Source of the DNA: Verrucomicrobiota bacterium
Lineage (GTDB): Bacteria > Verrucomicrobiota > Verrucomicrobiia > Limisphaerales > JACPZS01
Direction: 5' to 3'
DNA: 58,281 nucleotides
NCBI GenBank assembly: GCA_016195385.1
Contig: JACPZS010000101.1
Location: forward strand, 1 to 58,281
Shown here: positions 1 through 9,500 of the stretch, piece after piece
Position numbering within the stretch: the first letter of the stretch is position 1
Layout: the number at the start of each line of letters is the position of its first letter
Position numbers and translations under genes: made by a program
The notes under the pieces: generated by a model
Database searches by the model: none
What the model saw: the letters and a program-made list of their open reading frames with translations, nothing else
Told to the model about the DNA's origin: nothing

Positions 1-2
1 CG

Positions 3-311
3 GAAGCGGTGAAACGCGCGGGCAAAATCGGCAAAGTCGCCATCACGGGGAATTCCACGCCGGGAAAAATGCGGCCCTACATCAAGGACGGCGTGCTCCA
101 GTCATTCTATCTGTGGGATCCGCGCGCACTCGGCGCGCTCACCGTGCGCATGGCCAAACTGCTCGCCGATGGCAAGCCCATCAGCGACGGCATGGAAATT
201 CCCGGCCACGGCAAAGTCTCCATCAGCAAGCAAGACGAAAAAACCGTCATCATGGCCGACCCGATTCGTTTCACGAAGGAGAACATCGACAAATATGACT
301 TCGGCATCTGA
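3..311 (+). CDS. Rhamnose-type sugar ABC transporter substrate-binding protein, C-terminal part
   Basis: The gene is cut by the window edge; only about the last 102 residues are present, read in the frame whose first full codon is at 3. The fragment resembles the C-terminal lobe of periplasmic binding proteins of the LsrB/rhamnose-binding family: a GNSTPGKMRPYIKDG segment, a SFYLWDPRALG segment, and the closing RFTKENIDKYDF typical of that family. It would capture a sugar in the periplasm for an ABC importer. The L-rhamnose isomerase gene at 4825 in the same window makes rhamnose the likely ligand, but this is inferred from context. The autoinducer-2 binding protein LsrB is the main alternative. 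Confidence 0.75.
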   Translation, partial: EAVKRAGKIGKVAITGNSTPGKMRPYIKDGVLQSFYLWDPRALGALTVRMAKLLADGKPISDGMEIPGHGKVSISKQDEKTVIMADPIRFTKENIDKYDFGI

Positions 312-512
312 CGCGGAGCGCAGAATGTACGTTTGGCGAGTGGAGTTTATCGCTGGACAGCCGAGCCAGATAGGATTTGGTGTTAACGTGACGCGTAGTC
401 AAGCGATGCAGCAACTCAACCGTCACGCTCTGGTTGCCATCGTGGCCCACACAGGCTGGGTCCGCTGAGTTGGGTTGTCGAAAGTTGATCGCATATACAA
501 AAAGATCACGGT

Positions 513-1052
513 ATGGCTTACGAAATTGTTCCGGAGCAAGGAGAGGAAGTGCAAGCGAGAATTGAATTAAACCTTTCCAAGAAGGCTCAACCATTCTTTT
601 TTGCAGTGAGCAATCGAGCTATTTACATCGCTCGCAAGAAGCTCGTTGCCATGACCGACCCGTATTATTTCCAGAGAGTACCGCTCAACCAGCTTCGACA
701 TGTTGCCATAAAGCGTCTGCGTCCCTACGCGCTCTGGTTGCTCGCTTGCCTGATGATTGTTATCGGACTCTTCACGACCATCTGGATGATGGAGCCGGTA
801 TTGCGAAACGAGCCTGGCACCCATCGCCTCTCAGGCTGGCCAATAGCCGTCTTTGTTTGCGGGTTCCTCGTTCCAATCGCAGCCAAGGGAAGATTTGGTT
901 TAGAAATCTGGTTCAACGGAGGAAAGTATTCCTGGAAGCCGCCATTGGTTGTGGACAGAGCATCCAAGCAAAAGATCGCGGAAACTTTTCAGACAATTAT
1001 CGAGGCGTGTAATAAGGTTGGCGTTTCGATTTCAGACAAACGAGCAAAGTGA
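513..1052 (+). CDS. Hypothetical membrane protein, two transmembrane segments
   Basis: A 179-residue protein that I do not recognise. Residues 1-70 are soluble and read like a small beta-rich module (FFFAVSNRAIYIARKKL, then FQRVPLNQLRHVAIKRL), reminiscent of PH-like domains of bacterial membrane proteins. Two hydrophobic helices follow at about residues 73-93 and 108-124, then a soluble tail with LEIWFNGGKYSWKPP. This layout suggests a cytoplasmic PH-like domain on a membrane hairpin. The gene stands alone, 200 bases after the binding-protein gene and before an amidohydrolase remnant on the other strand, so context gives no function. Confidence 0.6.
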   Translation: MAYEIVPEQGEEVQARIELNLSKKAQPFFFAVSNRAIYIARKKLVAMTDPYYFQRVPLNQLRHVAIKRLRPYALWLLACLMIVIGLFTTIWMMEPVLRNEPGTHRLSGWPIAVFVCGFLVPIAAKGRFGLEIWFNGGKYSWKPPLVVDRASKQKIAETFQTIIEACNKVGVSISDKRAK

Positions 1053-1139
1053 CAGTGTGATCACGGGACCGTTAGTCAATAACGGTAGCTTTGACCGGCG
1101 GCGTCCTCGAAGGCGTGGCGAAGTCTCGATGCGAGAGGT

Positions 1140-1352
1140 TCACTTCTCACGCTTCACCACGGTGGGGAAAGGTTTCGCCCACTGGCCGGCCTTGATGATT
1201 CCTCCCTGCATCACGGCGAGAAATTTCTTCTGGTCTTCAAGCAGTGCGATGTCCGCCGCCACATCGCCATGAACGATGAGCACGTCGGCGAGCTTGCCCT
1301 TCTCCAGCGTGCCGAACTCGTCGCCACGGCCCATGATTTCCGCGCGTGGAAT
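1140..1352 (-). pseudogene. Amidohydrolase C-terminal remnant
   Basis: Read on the minus strand, this encodes PRAEIMGRGDEFGTLEKGK and then LADVLIVHGDVAADI and QGGIIKAGQW. This is the closing part of imidazolonepropionase-related metal-dependent amidohydrolases, where the beta-sandwich re-forms after the TIM barrel. The frame meets a stop a few codons upstream, near 1373, and the catalytic barrel is absent. Only about 70 of some 430 residues survive. The remnant abuts the start of the galM-like gene, which suggests that a rearrangement joined the two. It is very unlikely to be functional. Confidence 0.6.
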
Positions 1353-1409
1353 GCTTCGAGCGTTTCTAATTTACGTTTGCCTTCGACGCTGCCTGGGCCA
1401 GTATCCGCC

Positions 1410-2495
1410 ATGCCATTGTTTCAATTTAGCCTCGCTTTCATCACACTGACGCTGGCCTTTGTGTCCGTGCAATCTCACGGCGCGTCACTACCGCGCGTTA
1501 CGGAAACAGACTTTGGTAAAACGTCCGATGGCACCACAGTGAAGCTTTTCACGCTGCGCAACGCGAAGGGCATGTCCGCAAAAGTAATGAGCTACGGTGC
1601 GACACTCACGGAGTTGCAAGCGCCGGATCGCCGCGGCTCGCTGACGAACGTGGTGCTGGGTGCGGACAGTCTCGAACAGTATGTAAAAGGCTTCAACGCG
1701 GCGTCGGTCATCGGGCGCGTGGCGAACCGCATCGCAAAGGCGCGGTTCACCCTGGACGGTGTGGAATACAAACTCGCCGCCAACAACGGTCCGAATCACA
1801 TCCACGGCGGGCGCGTTGGCTTCGCCAGCGTCGTTTGGCAAGGCCGCATCGTGCCGGCTGGTTCGCACGCGGCCGCGGTGCAGTTCACTTATCTCAGCAA
1901 GGATGGCGAGGAAGGCTATCCCGGCAATCTCACGGTCAAGGTGACTTACACGCTGACGGACGCCAACGAACTACGCCTGGATTACCAAGCCACTACCGAC
2001 AAGGCCACGCCGATCAATCTGACCAACCACGCTTACTTCAACCTCGCCAGCTCCGGCGACGTGCTGGCGCACGAACTCTGGCTGGCCGAGGATCGTTACA
2101 CGCTTGCGGACGACCAGTTGATTCCCACCGGCGAAATCGCGAGCGTGAAAGGCACGCCGCTCGATTTCACCAAGTCCACCGCCATCGGCGCGCGCATCGA
2201 GCAACTCAAACCGAAAGTCAACGGTTACGATCACAACTTTGTAATCAACGGCGATGGTAAATCGCTCGTGCTGGCCGCGCGCGTCACCGAGCCGAAAAGC
2301 GGCCGGGTGATGGAAACGCGCACGACCGAGCCGGGGGTGCAGCTCTACACGGGGAATCATCTCCAACACCGCGCTCTGTGTCTGGAAACGCAGCACTATC
2401 CCGACTCGGTCAATCGTCCGGAATTTCCGTCCACGATTCTGCGTCCGGGCCAGACTTTGAAAAGCACGACGGTGTTTGCATTTTCGGCAAAGTGA
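1410..2495 (+). CDS. galM: Aldose 1-epimerase (mutarotase), exported
   Basis: A 361-residue protein that interconverts alpha and beta anomers of aldoses. The start at 1410 was chosen because MPLFQFSLAFITLTLAFVSV followed by QSHGASLP is a good signal peptide; an in-frame start at 1269 would read through the opposing amidohydrolase remnant. Family motifs are present: NNGPNHIHGG near residue 125 (catalytic histidine region), NLTNHAYFNL near residue 203 (second histidine), and TEPGVQLYTG near residue 306 (catalytic glutamate). The export signal implies action in the periplasm on incoming sugars, which fits the neighbouring rhamnose genes. Length matches the family. Confidence 0.9.
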   Translation: MPLFQFSLAFITLTLAFVSVQSHGASLPRVTETDFGKTSDGTTVKLFTLRNAKGMSAKVMSYGATLTELQAPDRRGSLTNVVLGADSLEQYVKGFNAASVIGRVANRIAKARFTLDGVEYKLAANNGPNHIHGGRVGFASVVWQGRIVPAGSHAAAVQFTYLSKDGEEGYPGNLTVKVTYTLTDANELRLDYQATTDKATPINLTNHAYFNLASSGDVLAHELWLAEDRYTLADDQLIPTGEIASVKGTPLDFTKSTAIGARIEQLKPKVNGYDHNFVINGDGKSLVLAARVTEPKSGRVMETRTTEPGVQLYTGNHLQHRALCLETQHYPDSVNRPEFPSTILRPGQTLKSTTVFAFSAK

Positions 2496-2585
2496 AGCAG
2501 AGCGGCTGCAGAGTTGCCACCCGCTTCCCTTTCGCCAGGAATCTCGTTTGCCTCCCCACAAATTGCTCGTTAGCATCAGCGTATT

Positions 2586-3902
2586 ATGAAACTCACACGA
2601 CCGCTCTGCGTGCTGGCCTTGTCATTCGTTTGTTGCTCCGTGCCGGCCGAGGACTGGCCGCAATGGCGCGGGCCGCATTTTAACGGCTCCTCCGGTGAGA
2701 AAGGTCTGCCGTCCACTTGGTCGAAGGAAACCGCCGCGTGGAGCGTGGACCTGCCGGGGCCGAGCGCCGCCACGCCGATCATTTTTGGCGACCGCGTGTT
2801 CATCTCCACGCCCGATACGAGTTCCACGACGCTTCGGGCAATTTGTTTGGATCGCAAGACCGGCAAAGTGCTTTGGAACCAGCCGGTCGGCGAGGGGCGA
2901 ATCCAACGCGACGAGAAAAGCAATTTCGCTTCGCCCTCGCCGGTCGCCGATGCCGAACGCGTCTTCTTTTTTTACGGCAACGGCGCTCTCGTTGCTTTCA
3001 ACCACGACGGCAAACAACTTTGGTCGCGCAGCATTACGAAGGATTACGGCGACTTTACATTTCAGTGGACGTTCTCCACCAGCCCGGTGCTGTACGGCGG
3101 CAAGCTCTACCTGCAAGTGTTGCAGCGCGATGTCCCCGTGCATGGACAAGGTCGAACCGACGGCCCAAACGAATCGTATCTGCTCGCGCTCGATCCTGCG
3201 TCGGGCAAGACGATCTGGCGTCACGTTCGTCCGAGCGACGCGGTGGCGGAATCGCTGGAGGCGTTCAGCACACCGACTCCCTTTGAAGACAAAGGGCGCA
3301 AAGAAATTCTCATCGCGGGCGGCGATTGCCTCACTGGACACGACCCGGCGACCGGAAAAGAACTGTGGCGCTGGGGCACGTGGAATCCAAAAAAGATTGG
3401 CCACTGGCGGCTGGTGCCGTCACCGGTTGCGAGTGGAGGCATCGTACTCGCATGCGCACCGAAGAGCGATCCAATCTATGCGATCAAAACGGGTGGCGAT
3501 GGCCTCCTTGACGATTCGGCCATCGCGTGGAAGACCGACCAGAAGCGCCAGGTTTCTTCCGATGTTCCCACGCCGCTGGCTTACGAAGGCGACTTCTTCG
3601 TTTTGAGCGATGTGCGGAAGAACCTGTCCCGCGTCGAACCCGCCACTGGCAACGTGAAATGGACGGTCGAATTGCCGGGCCGCAGTAAATTCGAAGCGTC
3701 GCCCACCGGCGCGGATGGCAAAGTTTACCTGATGAACTTCGCTGGTGATGTCGTCGTGATTGACGCGGCGAAAGGAGAGATCCTCAGCACAATTCCGATG
3801 GGGGTCGAAGGTGATGACGCGACTCGTTCTGTCGTGGCCGTAGCCGGCGGGCAACTATTCATTCGCACCAATCACAAATTATTTTGCGTCGCGAAAAAGT
3901 AG
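2586..3902 (+). CDS. Exported PQQ-like beta-propeller protein
   Basis: A 438-residue protein with a signal peptide (MKLTRPLCVLALSFVCCSVP, cleavage near AED). It then carries repeated propeller blades of the PQQ-binding-like/BamB type, with recurring units such as DRKTGKVLWNQPVGEG, DPASGKTIWRHV, DPATGKELWRWGTW and EPATGNVKWTVELPGRS. The opening WPQWRGPHFNGSSGEKGLP is common in Planctomycetes and Verrucomicrobia propeller proteins. No dehydrogenase PQQ/metal ligands are apparent, so it is more likely a scaffold or binding protein than an enzyme. It lies 90 bases after galM and may be co-transcribed with it. Substrate unknown. Confidence 0.85.
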   Translation: MKLTRPLCVLALSFVCCSVPAEDWPQWRGPHFNGSSGEKGLPSTWSKETAAWSVDLPGPSAATPIIFGDRVFISTPDTSSTTLRAICLDRKTGKVLWNQPVGEGRIQRDEKSNFASPSPVADAERVFFFYGNGALVAFNHDGKQLWSRSITKDYGDFTFQWTFSTSPVLYGGKLYLQVLQRDVPVHGQGRTDGPNESYLLALDPASGKTIWRHVRPSDAVAESLEAFSTPTPFEDKGRKEILIAGGDCLTGHDPATGKELWRWGTWNPKKIGHWRLVPSPVASGGIVLACAPKSDPIYAIKTGGDGLLDDSAIAWKTDQKRQVSSDVPTPLAYEGDFFVLSDVRKNLSRVEPATGNVKWTVELPGRSKFEASPTGADGKVYLMNFAGDVVVIDAAKGEILSTIPMGVEGDDATRSVVAVAGGQLFIRTNHKLFCVAKK

Positions 3903-4031
3903 TTGAGTTGTCGTGGCGGCCAACGGCGCGCTTTGGCAACTCATCAGATGAAATGGCATGATGGTGACCGCAAAATTTCAAGCCGCCGGCGCGGAACGAA
4001 ATCGTTCATGGCAAAATTGCGATGCCATTTT

Positions 4032-4772
4032 ATGAATCCAGACTGGCAGAAGAAATTTTTCAACCGCAGCATCGTCACCGATTTCTGGAACAAGTGTACT
4101 CCGCCGGAACACACACGCGCCGAGGCGGACTTTCTGGAGAAAATGTTCGGCCCGCGCAATCGACTGCTCGACGTGCCATGCGGCGGTGGCCGGCATGCGC
4201 TTGAATTGGTGCGACGCGGCCGTCACGTCACCGGCATCGATATTTCCACGCAATTCATCCGCCAAGCCAATGCCACCGCAAAGAAAGCGAAGCTGCCTGC
4301 GAAATTTCTGCTTGGCGATATGCGAAAGATGAAATGGAAGGCCGAGTTCGATGGCGCCTATTGCTTCGGCAATGCATTCGGTTATTTCCCGCACGCGGAC
4401 ATGGCTGCGTTCGTCGCTGCTGTAGCCCGCTCGCTCAAGCCCGGCGGGCGCTTCATCGTGGACGCCGCGTCGTCCGCCGAGTCGCTCTTGCCAAAACTTC
4501 CCGGTCGCGAATGGTTTGAAATCGAGGACATTCTTTTCCTTGAAGACCACCGTTACCTCGTGGAAGAAAGTTGCCTCGAAACCGAGATGAGGTTCATTCG
4601 CGGTGGCGTCACTGAGCGACTCACTTGCTGGCACTGGATTTATTCCGTGGCGGAAATCCGGCGGATGTTGGAGAACGCCGGCTTGCGGGTCGTCCATCTT
4701 TTCGGCGGGTTGGATGAGCAGCCGTTTGCTGTCGGCAAGCAATTGCTCATCGTCAGTGAAAAAAGAGGCTGA
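4032..4772 (+). CDS. Class I SAM-dependent methyltransferase
   Basis: A 246-residue protein with a standard Rossmann methyltransferase core: motif [18 protein letters not shown] (near residue 40), the acidic loop [12 protein letters not shown], motif [20 protein letters not shown] and motif [15 protein letters not shown]. The start at 4032 ([13 protein letters not shown]) was preferred because the more upstream in-frame codons encode low-quality, basic sequence. An alternative ATG is at 4008. Acceptor substrate unknown. It precedes rhaA by about 50 bases in the same orientation, but nothing links it to rhamnose breakdown. Confidence 0.85.
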   Translation: MNPDWQKKFFNRSIVTDFWNKCTPPEHTRAEADFLEKMFGPRNRLLDVPCGGGRHALELVRRGRHVTGIDISTQFIRQANATAKKAKLPAKFLLGDMRKMKWKAEFDGAYCFGNAFGYFPHADMAAFVAAVARSLKPGGRFIVDAASSAESLLPKLPGREWFEIEDILFLEDHRYLVEESCLETEMRFIRGGVTERLTCWHWIYSVAEIRRMLENAGLRVVHLFGGLDEQPFAVGKQLLIVSEKRG

Positions 4773-4824
4773 CCATCGCGGCGTAAGGCGGAAAAATTCC
4801 ACAGAATTTTCCCGGAAAATTTTT

Positions 4825-6123
4825 ATGCCGCGACCGAACACAAAGAAAATCTCCACCGCTTTTCGCCTCGCTCGAGAACGCTACGCCGCCCTCGGCGTGG
4901 ATGTGGGTGCCGCGCTCCGGGCTCTCGCTAAAATTCCCGTCTCCCTCCATTGTTGGCAGGGCGATGACGTGGGCGGATTCGAGACCGGCGGTGGCGCGCT
5001 CGGCGGCGGCCTAGTCGCCACGGGAAATTATCCGGGCAAGGCGCGCACGCCGGATGAACTGCGCATGGACTTTGAGAAGGCGCTCTCGCTCATCCCCGGG
5101 AAGCACCGGGTCAACCTCCACGCGATGTATGGCGAGTTCGGCGGCGAGCGCGTGGACCGCGACGAAATCGGCGTCGCGCACTTCAAGAACTGGATCGCGT
5201 GGGCGAGGAAGAACGACCTCGGCCTCGACTTCAACCCCACCTGCTTCGCGCACCCGAAGGCCGCCGATGGCTGCACTCTCTCGCATCGCGACAAAGGCAT
5301 CCGTCAGTTCTGGATCGAGCACTGCCGCCGCTCGCGCGAAATCGGCGTGGCGATGGGCAAGGCGCTCGGCACGCCCTGCATCACCAACGTCTGGGTTCCC
5401 GACGGCTTCAAGGACACGCCCGCCGACCGCGCCACGCCGCGCGCGCGGCTCGCCGAATCGCTCGACTCCGTTTTTGAAAAACCGTTGTCGCCGAAACACA
5501 ACCTCGACGCCGTGGAGGGAAAGCTCTTCGGCATCGGCGCGGAGAGTTGCACCGTCGGCTCGCACGAATTTTACCTCGGCTACGCCATCACGCGCCGCAA
5601 GCTCCTGTGCCTCGACGCCGGCCATTTCCATCCCACCGAGAGCATCGCGGACAAAATCTCCAGCGTGCTCCTCTACCTGCCGGAGATTCTGTTGCACGTC
5701 AGCCGCGGCGTCCGCTGGGACAGCGACCACGTCGTCACCTTCACCGACGAACTCCAGGCCATCGCCCGCGAAGTCATCGCCACCACGATTGGGTGGGGCG
5801 AGAGTCCTCTCGAGCCGCGCCGCCGCATCCACCTCGGCCTCGACTACTTTGACGCGAGCATCAACCGCATCGCCGCGTGGGTCATCGGCGCGCGCAACCT
5901 GCTTCGCGCCCTCCTCCTCGCGCTGCTCGAACCACCCGCCATCCGCGCCGCCGAACTCGCCGGCGACACCACCGCCCGCCTCGCCCTCCAGGAAGAAAGC
6001 AAGTCGCTCCCCTTCGGCGCCGTGTGGGATTACTACTGCGAGACGAAAGGCGTCCCCGTCGGCGAAGCATGGCTGGCGGAAGTCCGCAAATACGAAGGGG
6101 AAGTTTTATTGAACCGCAAATAA
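4825..6123 (+). CDS. rhaA: L-rhamnose isomerase
   Basis: A 432-residue cytoplasmic enzyme that converts L-rhamnose to L-rhamnulose, the first step of rhamnose catabolism. From memory of the E. coli enzyme, the match runs end to end: [16 protein letters not shown] near the N-terminus, [28 protein letters not shown], the metal-binding [12 protein letters not shown] and VRWDSDHVV segments, and [17 protein letters not shown]. The ATG at 4825 gives the usual N-terminus (an [16 protein letters not shown] helix). The last codons and the stop overlap the left arm of the repeat at 6109-6198. Together with the binding-protein fragment at the left edge it marks a rhamnose-use region; rhaB and rhaD are not in this window. 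Confidence 0.96.
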   Translation: MPRPNTKKISTAFRLARERYAALGVDVGAALRALAKIPVSLHCWQGDDVGGFETGGGALGGGLVATGNYPGKARTPDELRMDFEKALSLIPGKHRVNLHAMYGEFGGERVDRDEIGVAHFKNWIAWARKNDLGLDFNPTCFAHPKAADGCTLSHRDKGIRQFWIEHCRRSREIGVAMGKALGTPCITNVWVPDGFKDTPADRATPRARLAESLDSVFEKPLSPKHNLDAVEGKLFGIGAESCTVGSHEFYLGYAITRRKLLCLDAGHFHPTESIADKISSVLLYLPEILLHVSRGVRWDSDHVVTFTDELQAIAREVIATTIGWGESPLEPRRRIHLGLDYFDASINRIAAWVIGARNLLRALLLALLEPPAIRAAELAGDTTARLALQEESKSLPFGAVWDYYCETKGVPVGEAWLAEVRKYEGEVLLNRK

Positions 6124-6198
6124 ACGCAGATTCACGCAGATGAAGAAAAGGTTTCCCAAAAACCTATCTGCGTTTATCCGCGTTAAAATGCGGTTCAA
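6109..6198. repeat. Inverted repeat with GAACCGC arms
   Basis: The left arm TTGAACCGCAAATAAACGCA is matched by the reverse complement of the right arm, which contains TGCGTTTATCCGCGTT and ends ATGCGGTTCAA at 6198. Both arms continue with an AACGCAGAT core, so the transcript could fold into a long imperfect hairpin directly after rhaA. It could act as a terminator-like structure or be a small non-autonomous mobile repeat. A single-arm relative lies at 28809. Confidence 0.75.
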
Positions 6199-7016
6199 AA
6201 TTCTTTCCAAAACAACAAACAAAAGCAGACACCCATGCACCATGACGTGAACTACATGGAGGACGGACATAAACTCACAAAAACATTGATTCTATTGGTT
6301 GGAATCAAATTGGAGACGAGGGTCGAAATCGGCCGTCTCTCTCCTTATTTTCGGATCAAAATCACCCAATTTTACAGTTCGTTCAAACGCAATGGCCACA
6401 GGCAAGCTCCCGCGATCTGCGCCAAAAGTTTTGTTACCCGAGGCGGGTGGACCGGTTCGTGTGAACGCCACCCTGAATTGTTTGGCGTTCCACGTTGACA
6501 ATTCAACGGTTGTCAAAATAATTTGCCGCTGCTGCAGGGCTGCGAGAAACATGATGTTGTGAAAAAATTTGGGTGAGCGGTGAACGGCAATTCGCGTTGC
6601 CACGCTGCAGCGAATTGATTCTGGCGAGTGGCCAGCGGTTGATTTGACCATACCTTGCAGTGCTCCGTCTCATCCGGATCCCGGGGCTGAGGTCGATTTG
6701 CGCCCCGTCACCAATGGCAGCCGTCAACCCAATAGATCGCTCTGCTCTGCTTTTTTGCGAACACCTTTCAGCAGGTTTAAGTTGTTTTCCGGCGCACCGA
6801 TAGACTTCTGGTGAAGTCATCGTGGAACGAACTTGTCCAATGCACCGAACCTTGGTTTGTCGTTGTGCGGAGAATCCGGCAGGAGGCCGCAGGCCGCCGC
6901 CCTTGAGACTGCGAAACGCAAGGCTCATCCGTCTTCGGTGGCCCGAGCAGGGGCACCGCACGGTGGTTTCCGGGAATGTGAGTTGAACTTTAGAATCGAA
7001 ATCAGCACTTAGAATA
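6199..7016. other. Long intergenic region, no gene recognised
   Basis: About 820 bases between the repeat after rhaA and the polysaccharide locus. Several short open frames exist on both strands (for example 6299-6562 plus and 6503-7114 minus), but none shows a known domain or a convincing start, and composition is less GC-rich in the first third. The region presumably holds the promoter and leader of the export locus. I found no clear -35/-10 pair, and there is no strong Shine-Dalgarno sequence just before the wzm start at 7017. Confidence 0.4.
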
Positions 7017-7871
7017 ATGGCAAACAGCGACACGGCACAGACACCACTTTCCGAGCACTGCATCGTCATCGTACCGACGAAAGGTTGGAAACTCATCGCG
7101 TGGCAGGAACTCATCGAATACCGGGACCTTCTTTATTTCCTGGTCCTCCGGGACGTCACCGTGCTCTACAAGCAAACCATTTTTGGTTTCGCGTGGGCCT
7201 TGATGAATCCGGTGTTCAGCATGCTGGTGTTCACGGTCATTTTCGGCGCGCTGGGCAAATTATCGACCGACGGTCAGCCCAAGTCGGTCTTTTACTATGC
7301 CGGCGTGCTTCCCTGGACATACTTTCAAGGAGCCATGTCGGCTTCCGCCAACAGTCTTATTTCGGGCGCGAACATTTTTTCCAAAGTTTATTTTCCGCGA
7401 CTGTTTATTCCGCTCGTGCCCATCATTTCCAAACTGCTGGATTTCGGGATCGCGTTCCTGCTGATGATTGTCATGATGGTTTGGTATAGGATCATGCCGA
7501 CGACGAACCTGGTTTTTCTGCCGTTGCTGGTATTGTTGCTCATTCTGACAGCGGCGGGCATGGGTATGTGGTTGTCGGCCCTTTCGATTCAATACCGGGA
7601 CGTGCGCTATGCCGTGGCCTTTTGTGTGCAGTTGCTCATGTATGCCGCCCCGGTGGTTTGGACGGCGACCTCCGTTCCGGAAAAGTACCGGCTGATCTAT
7701 GGGATCTATCCACTGGCTGGCATTATCGATGGCTTTCGCGTGGCAATCCTGGGTGGACGGCCGATGCCGTGGGACTTGATCGCTGTCGGATCGGTCAGTG
7801 CCGTAGTGATTTTTTTGACGGGTGCGTTCTACTACCGGCGCACAGAACGCATTTTTGTGGACGTCGCCTGA
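7017..7871 (+). CDS. wzm: Polysaccharide ABC exporter permease (Wzm-like)
   Basis: A 284-residue ABC-2 type integral membrane protein. The N-terminus WQELIEYRDLLYFLVLRDV followed by TVLYKQTIFGFAWALMNP is the hallmark of O-antigen/capsule exporter permeases, and about six hydrophobic segments follow (for example MLVFTVIFGALG, LLDFGIAFLLMIVMMVWY, LVFLPLLVLLLILTAAGMG). It pairs with the ATPase encoded 15 bases downstream to move a lipid-linked polysaccharide across the inner membrane. It opens the large co-oriented glycosyltransferase locus. Confidence 0.93.
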   Translation: MANSDTAQTPLSEHCIVIVPTKGWKLIAWQELIEYRDLLYFLVLRDVTVLYKQTIFGFAWALMNPVFSMLVFTVIFGALGKLSTDGQPKSVFYYAGVLPWTYFQGAMSASANSLISGANIFSKVYFPRLFIPLVPIISKLLDFGIAFLLMIVMMVWYRIMPTTNLVFLPLLVLLLILTAAGMGMWLSALSIQYRDVRYAVAFCVQLLMYAAPVVWTATSVPEKYRLIYGIYPLAGIIDGFRVAILGGRPMPWDLIAVGSVSAVVIFLTGAFYYRRTERIFVDVA

Positions 7872-7886
7872 AACCAAGACCATCTC

Positions 7887-9191
7887 GTGCGAACAAGAAT
7901 TCAAGTCGAAGGCCTGGCCAAAGCATATCGAATCGGGACGGAGATCCAGATCGAAGACTCCATGATCGGGTCCATGGTGAATTTCCTCAAGTCTCCGCTC
8001 TCGAATTTTCGCCGCTTGCGTAACCAGTCCCGGTTCGATTCTTTCGAGGATCCCGACATCATCTGGCCGGTGCGAGATATTTCCTTCAAGGTGGACGACG
8101 GCGAAGTCGTCGGCGTTATCGGCCGGAACGGCGCGGGCAAGAGCACGCTGCTCAAACTGCTTTCGCGCATTACCGATCCGACCCGCGGGAGCGCCACAAT
8201 CTATGGACGCGTTGGCAGCTTGCTCGAAGTGGGCACCGGCTTCCACCCCGATTTGACGGGCCGCGAAAACATTTATTTGAACGGCACGATCCTCGGGATG
8301 AAGAAACGGGAAATCGACGAGAAGTTCGACGAGATCGTCGCGTTCTCCGACGTCGCCCAATTCCTCGACACGCCCGTCAAGCGCTATTCCAGCGGCATGA
8401 TCGTGCGCCTGGCCTTTTCTGTGGCCGCCCATCTGGAACCGGAAATTCTGATCGTGGACGAAGTCCTCGCCGTGGGCGACGCCAGCTTCCAGAAGAAATG
8501 TCTGGGGAAGATGCAGAACGTCGCGAGCCATGGCCGGACCGTGCTGTTCGTCAGCCACAACATGGCGGCGATCAATCAACTTTGCGATCGCTGTCTTGTG
8601 CTGGAAAAGGGCCGCCTCATTTATGATGGCGAAGCCACCGAAGGCGTCGATCATTACTTGAAGATTGGCGCGGCGGAGACTACCTGCGGCGCGTACCAGA
8701 TCGACCCTGCCGCTGCCCGGCGTTCTGATTGCAAGGGTCAGATCACTCGCATCGAATTGCAGGATCTAGACAATGGCACCAGCGGATCCTTCGGCATCGG
8801 CGAACCGTTCCAAATCCGCGTGCATGTCACGTGCTATGATCGGATTTCCATGGCCGTGGTCGGCGCGGAAATCATGGCCGCCAATGGGACTCCGATGCTC
8901 AACCTGCGTTCGGATTCGCAGAACATTCCCTTGGGCCCGTATTCCGCCGGCGATGAAGTCATCTTTACGATTCAGGTTCCCGGATTGCCGCTTTATCCCG
9001 GCCTTTACCGGATTGATCCGTGGTTTGGCGAACGCAGGGGCAAACGCATCGATCAGATTCGCGATGCCGTCAGTCTATCCTTGGAAGTCAAGGGCCGGCT
9101 GCAAGCGGAGCATTTGATTCAACCGGGGCGCGCGATCATGTTGATGGATTGTGAATGGACGGACGCCGTGGTCACGAAAGCCAACCAATGA
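7887..9191 (+). CDS. wzt: Polysaccharide ABC exporter ATPase with C-terminal carbohydrate-binding-type domain (Wzt-like)
   Basis: A 434-residue protein starting at GTG 7887. Residues 1-250 form the ABC ATPase: Walker A GRNGAGKST (79-87), signature YSSGMIVRLAFSV and Walker B EILIVDEVLAVGD. The long insertion before the ATPase core (residues 20-60) is typical of the O-antigen exporter ATPase family. Residues about 270-430 form an extra beta-rich domain (FGIGEPFQIRVHV and later LPLYPGLYRIDPWFG) like the Wzt C-terminal domain that recognises the glycan terminus before export. Its presence suggests chain-end recognition of a finished polysaccharide rather than simple lipid export. Confidence 0.93.
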   Translation: MRTRIQVEGLAKAYRIGTEIQIEDSMIGSMVNFLKSPLSNFRRLRNQSRFDSFEDPDIIWPVRDISFKVDDGEVVGVIGRNGAGKSTLLKLLSRITDPTRGSATIYGRVGSLLEVGTGFHPDLTGRENIYLNGTILGMKKREIDEKFDEIVAFSDVAQFLDTPVKRYSSGMIVRLAFSVAAHLEPEILIVDEVLAVGDASFQKKCLGKMQNVASHGRTVLFVSHNMAAINQLCDRCLVLEKGRLIYDGEATEGVDHYLKIGAAETTCGAYQIDPAAARRSDCKGQITRIELQDLDNGTSGSFGIGEPFQIRVHVTCYDRISMAVVGAEIMAANGTPMLNLRSDSQNIPLGPYSAGDEVIFTIQVPGLPLYPGLYRIDPWFGERRGKRIDQIRDAVSLSLEVKGRLQAEHLIQPGRAIMLMDCEWTDAVVTKANQ

Positions 9192-9258
9192 ACGCCTGCA
9201 CGGCCAAACTGCGCACGAGCGAGCCGGCTGGAAACGATTTCCCATTCCGAAACAAATC

Positions 9259-9417
9259 GTGAGCAAAGCGATCCCCATCGACAAGCAGCGGTTGCTCGGC
9301 TCCGGCAAGCTGAAAGCGGTCATGAAATTTGTCCGCGACACGCGACTGCTCCCGAAATTACAATCCTTCTTCAAATGCGGTCTGCATACACTGGTGGTCG
9401 CCCGCAAACAGCGGTGA
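9259..9417 (+). pseudogene. Possible methyltransferase C-terminal fragment
   Basis: A 52-codon frame starting at GTG 9259 in the 309-base gap between wzt and the next glycosyltransferase. It ends FFKCGLHTLVVARKQR, resembling the last strand of many SAM-dependent methyltransferases (compare SLRIVARKP at the end of the methyltransferase at 22838). No SAM-binding core is present. It may be the tail of a methyltransferase lost from the locus, or a small unrelated gene. The rest of 9192-9500 shows nothing recognisable. Confidence 0.3.
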
Positions 9418-9500
9418 CTTTCCATCCCTGCCATGCGTCGCTGCCGGTCAAATCCACGCTCGCGCGCTGATTTCTCGGTGGCCGATTTTCTTCACCGGCT

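Noticed and set aside
6235..6498. An 87-codon frame in the gap after rhaA
   Set aside because: No recognisable domain, no good start region and overlapping frames on both strands of similar quality.
7260..8654. A 464-codon open frame on the minus strand across wzm and wzt
   Set aside because: It covers two well-supported genes in antisense and its translation matches nothing recognisable.
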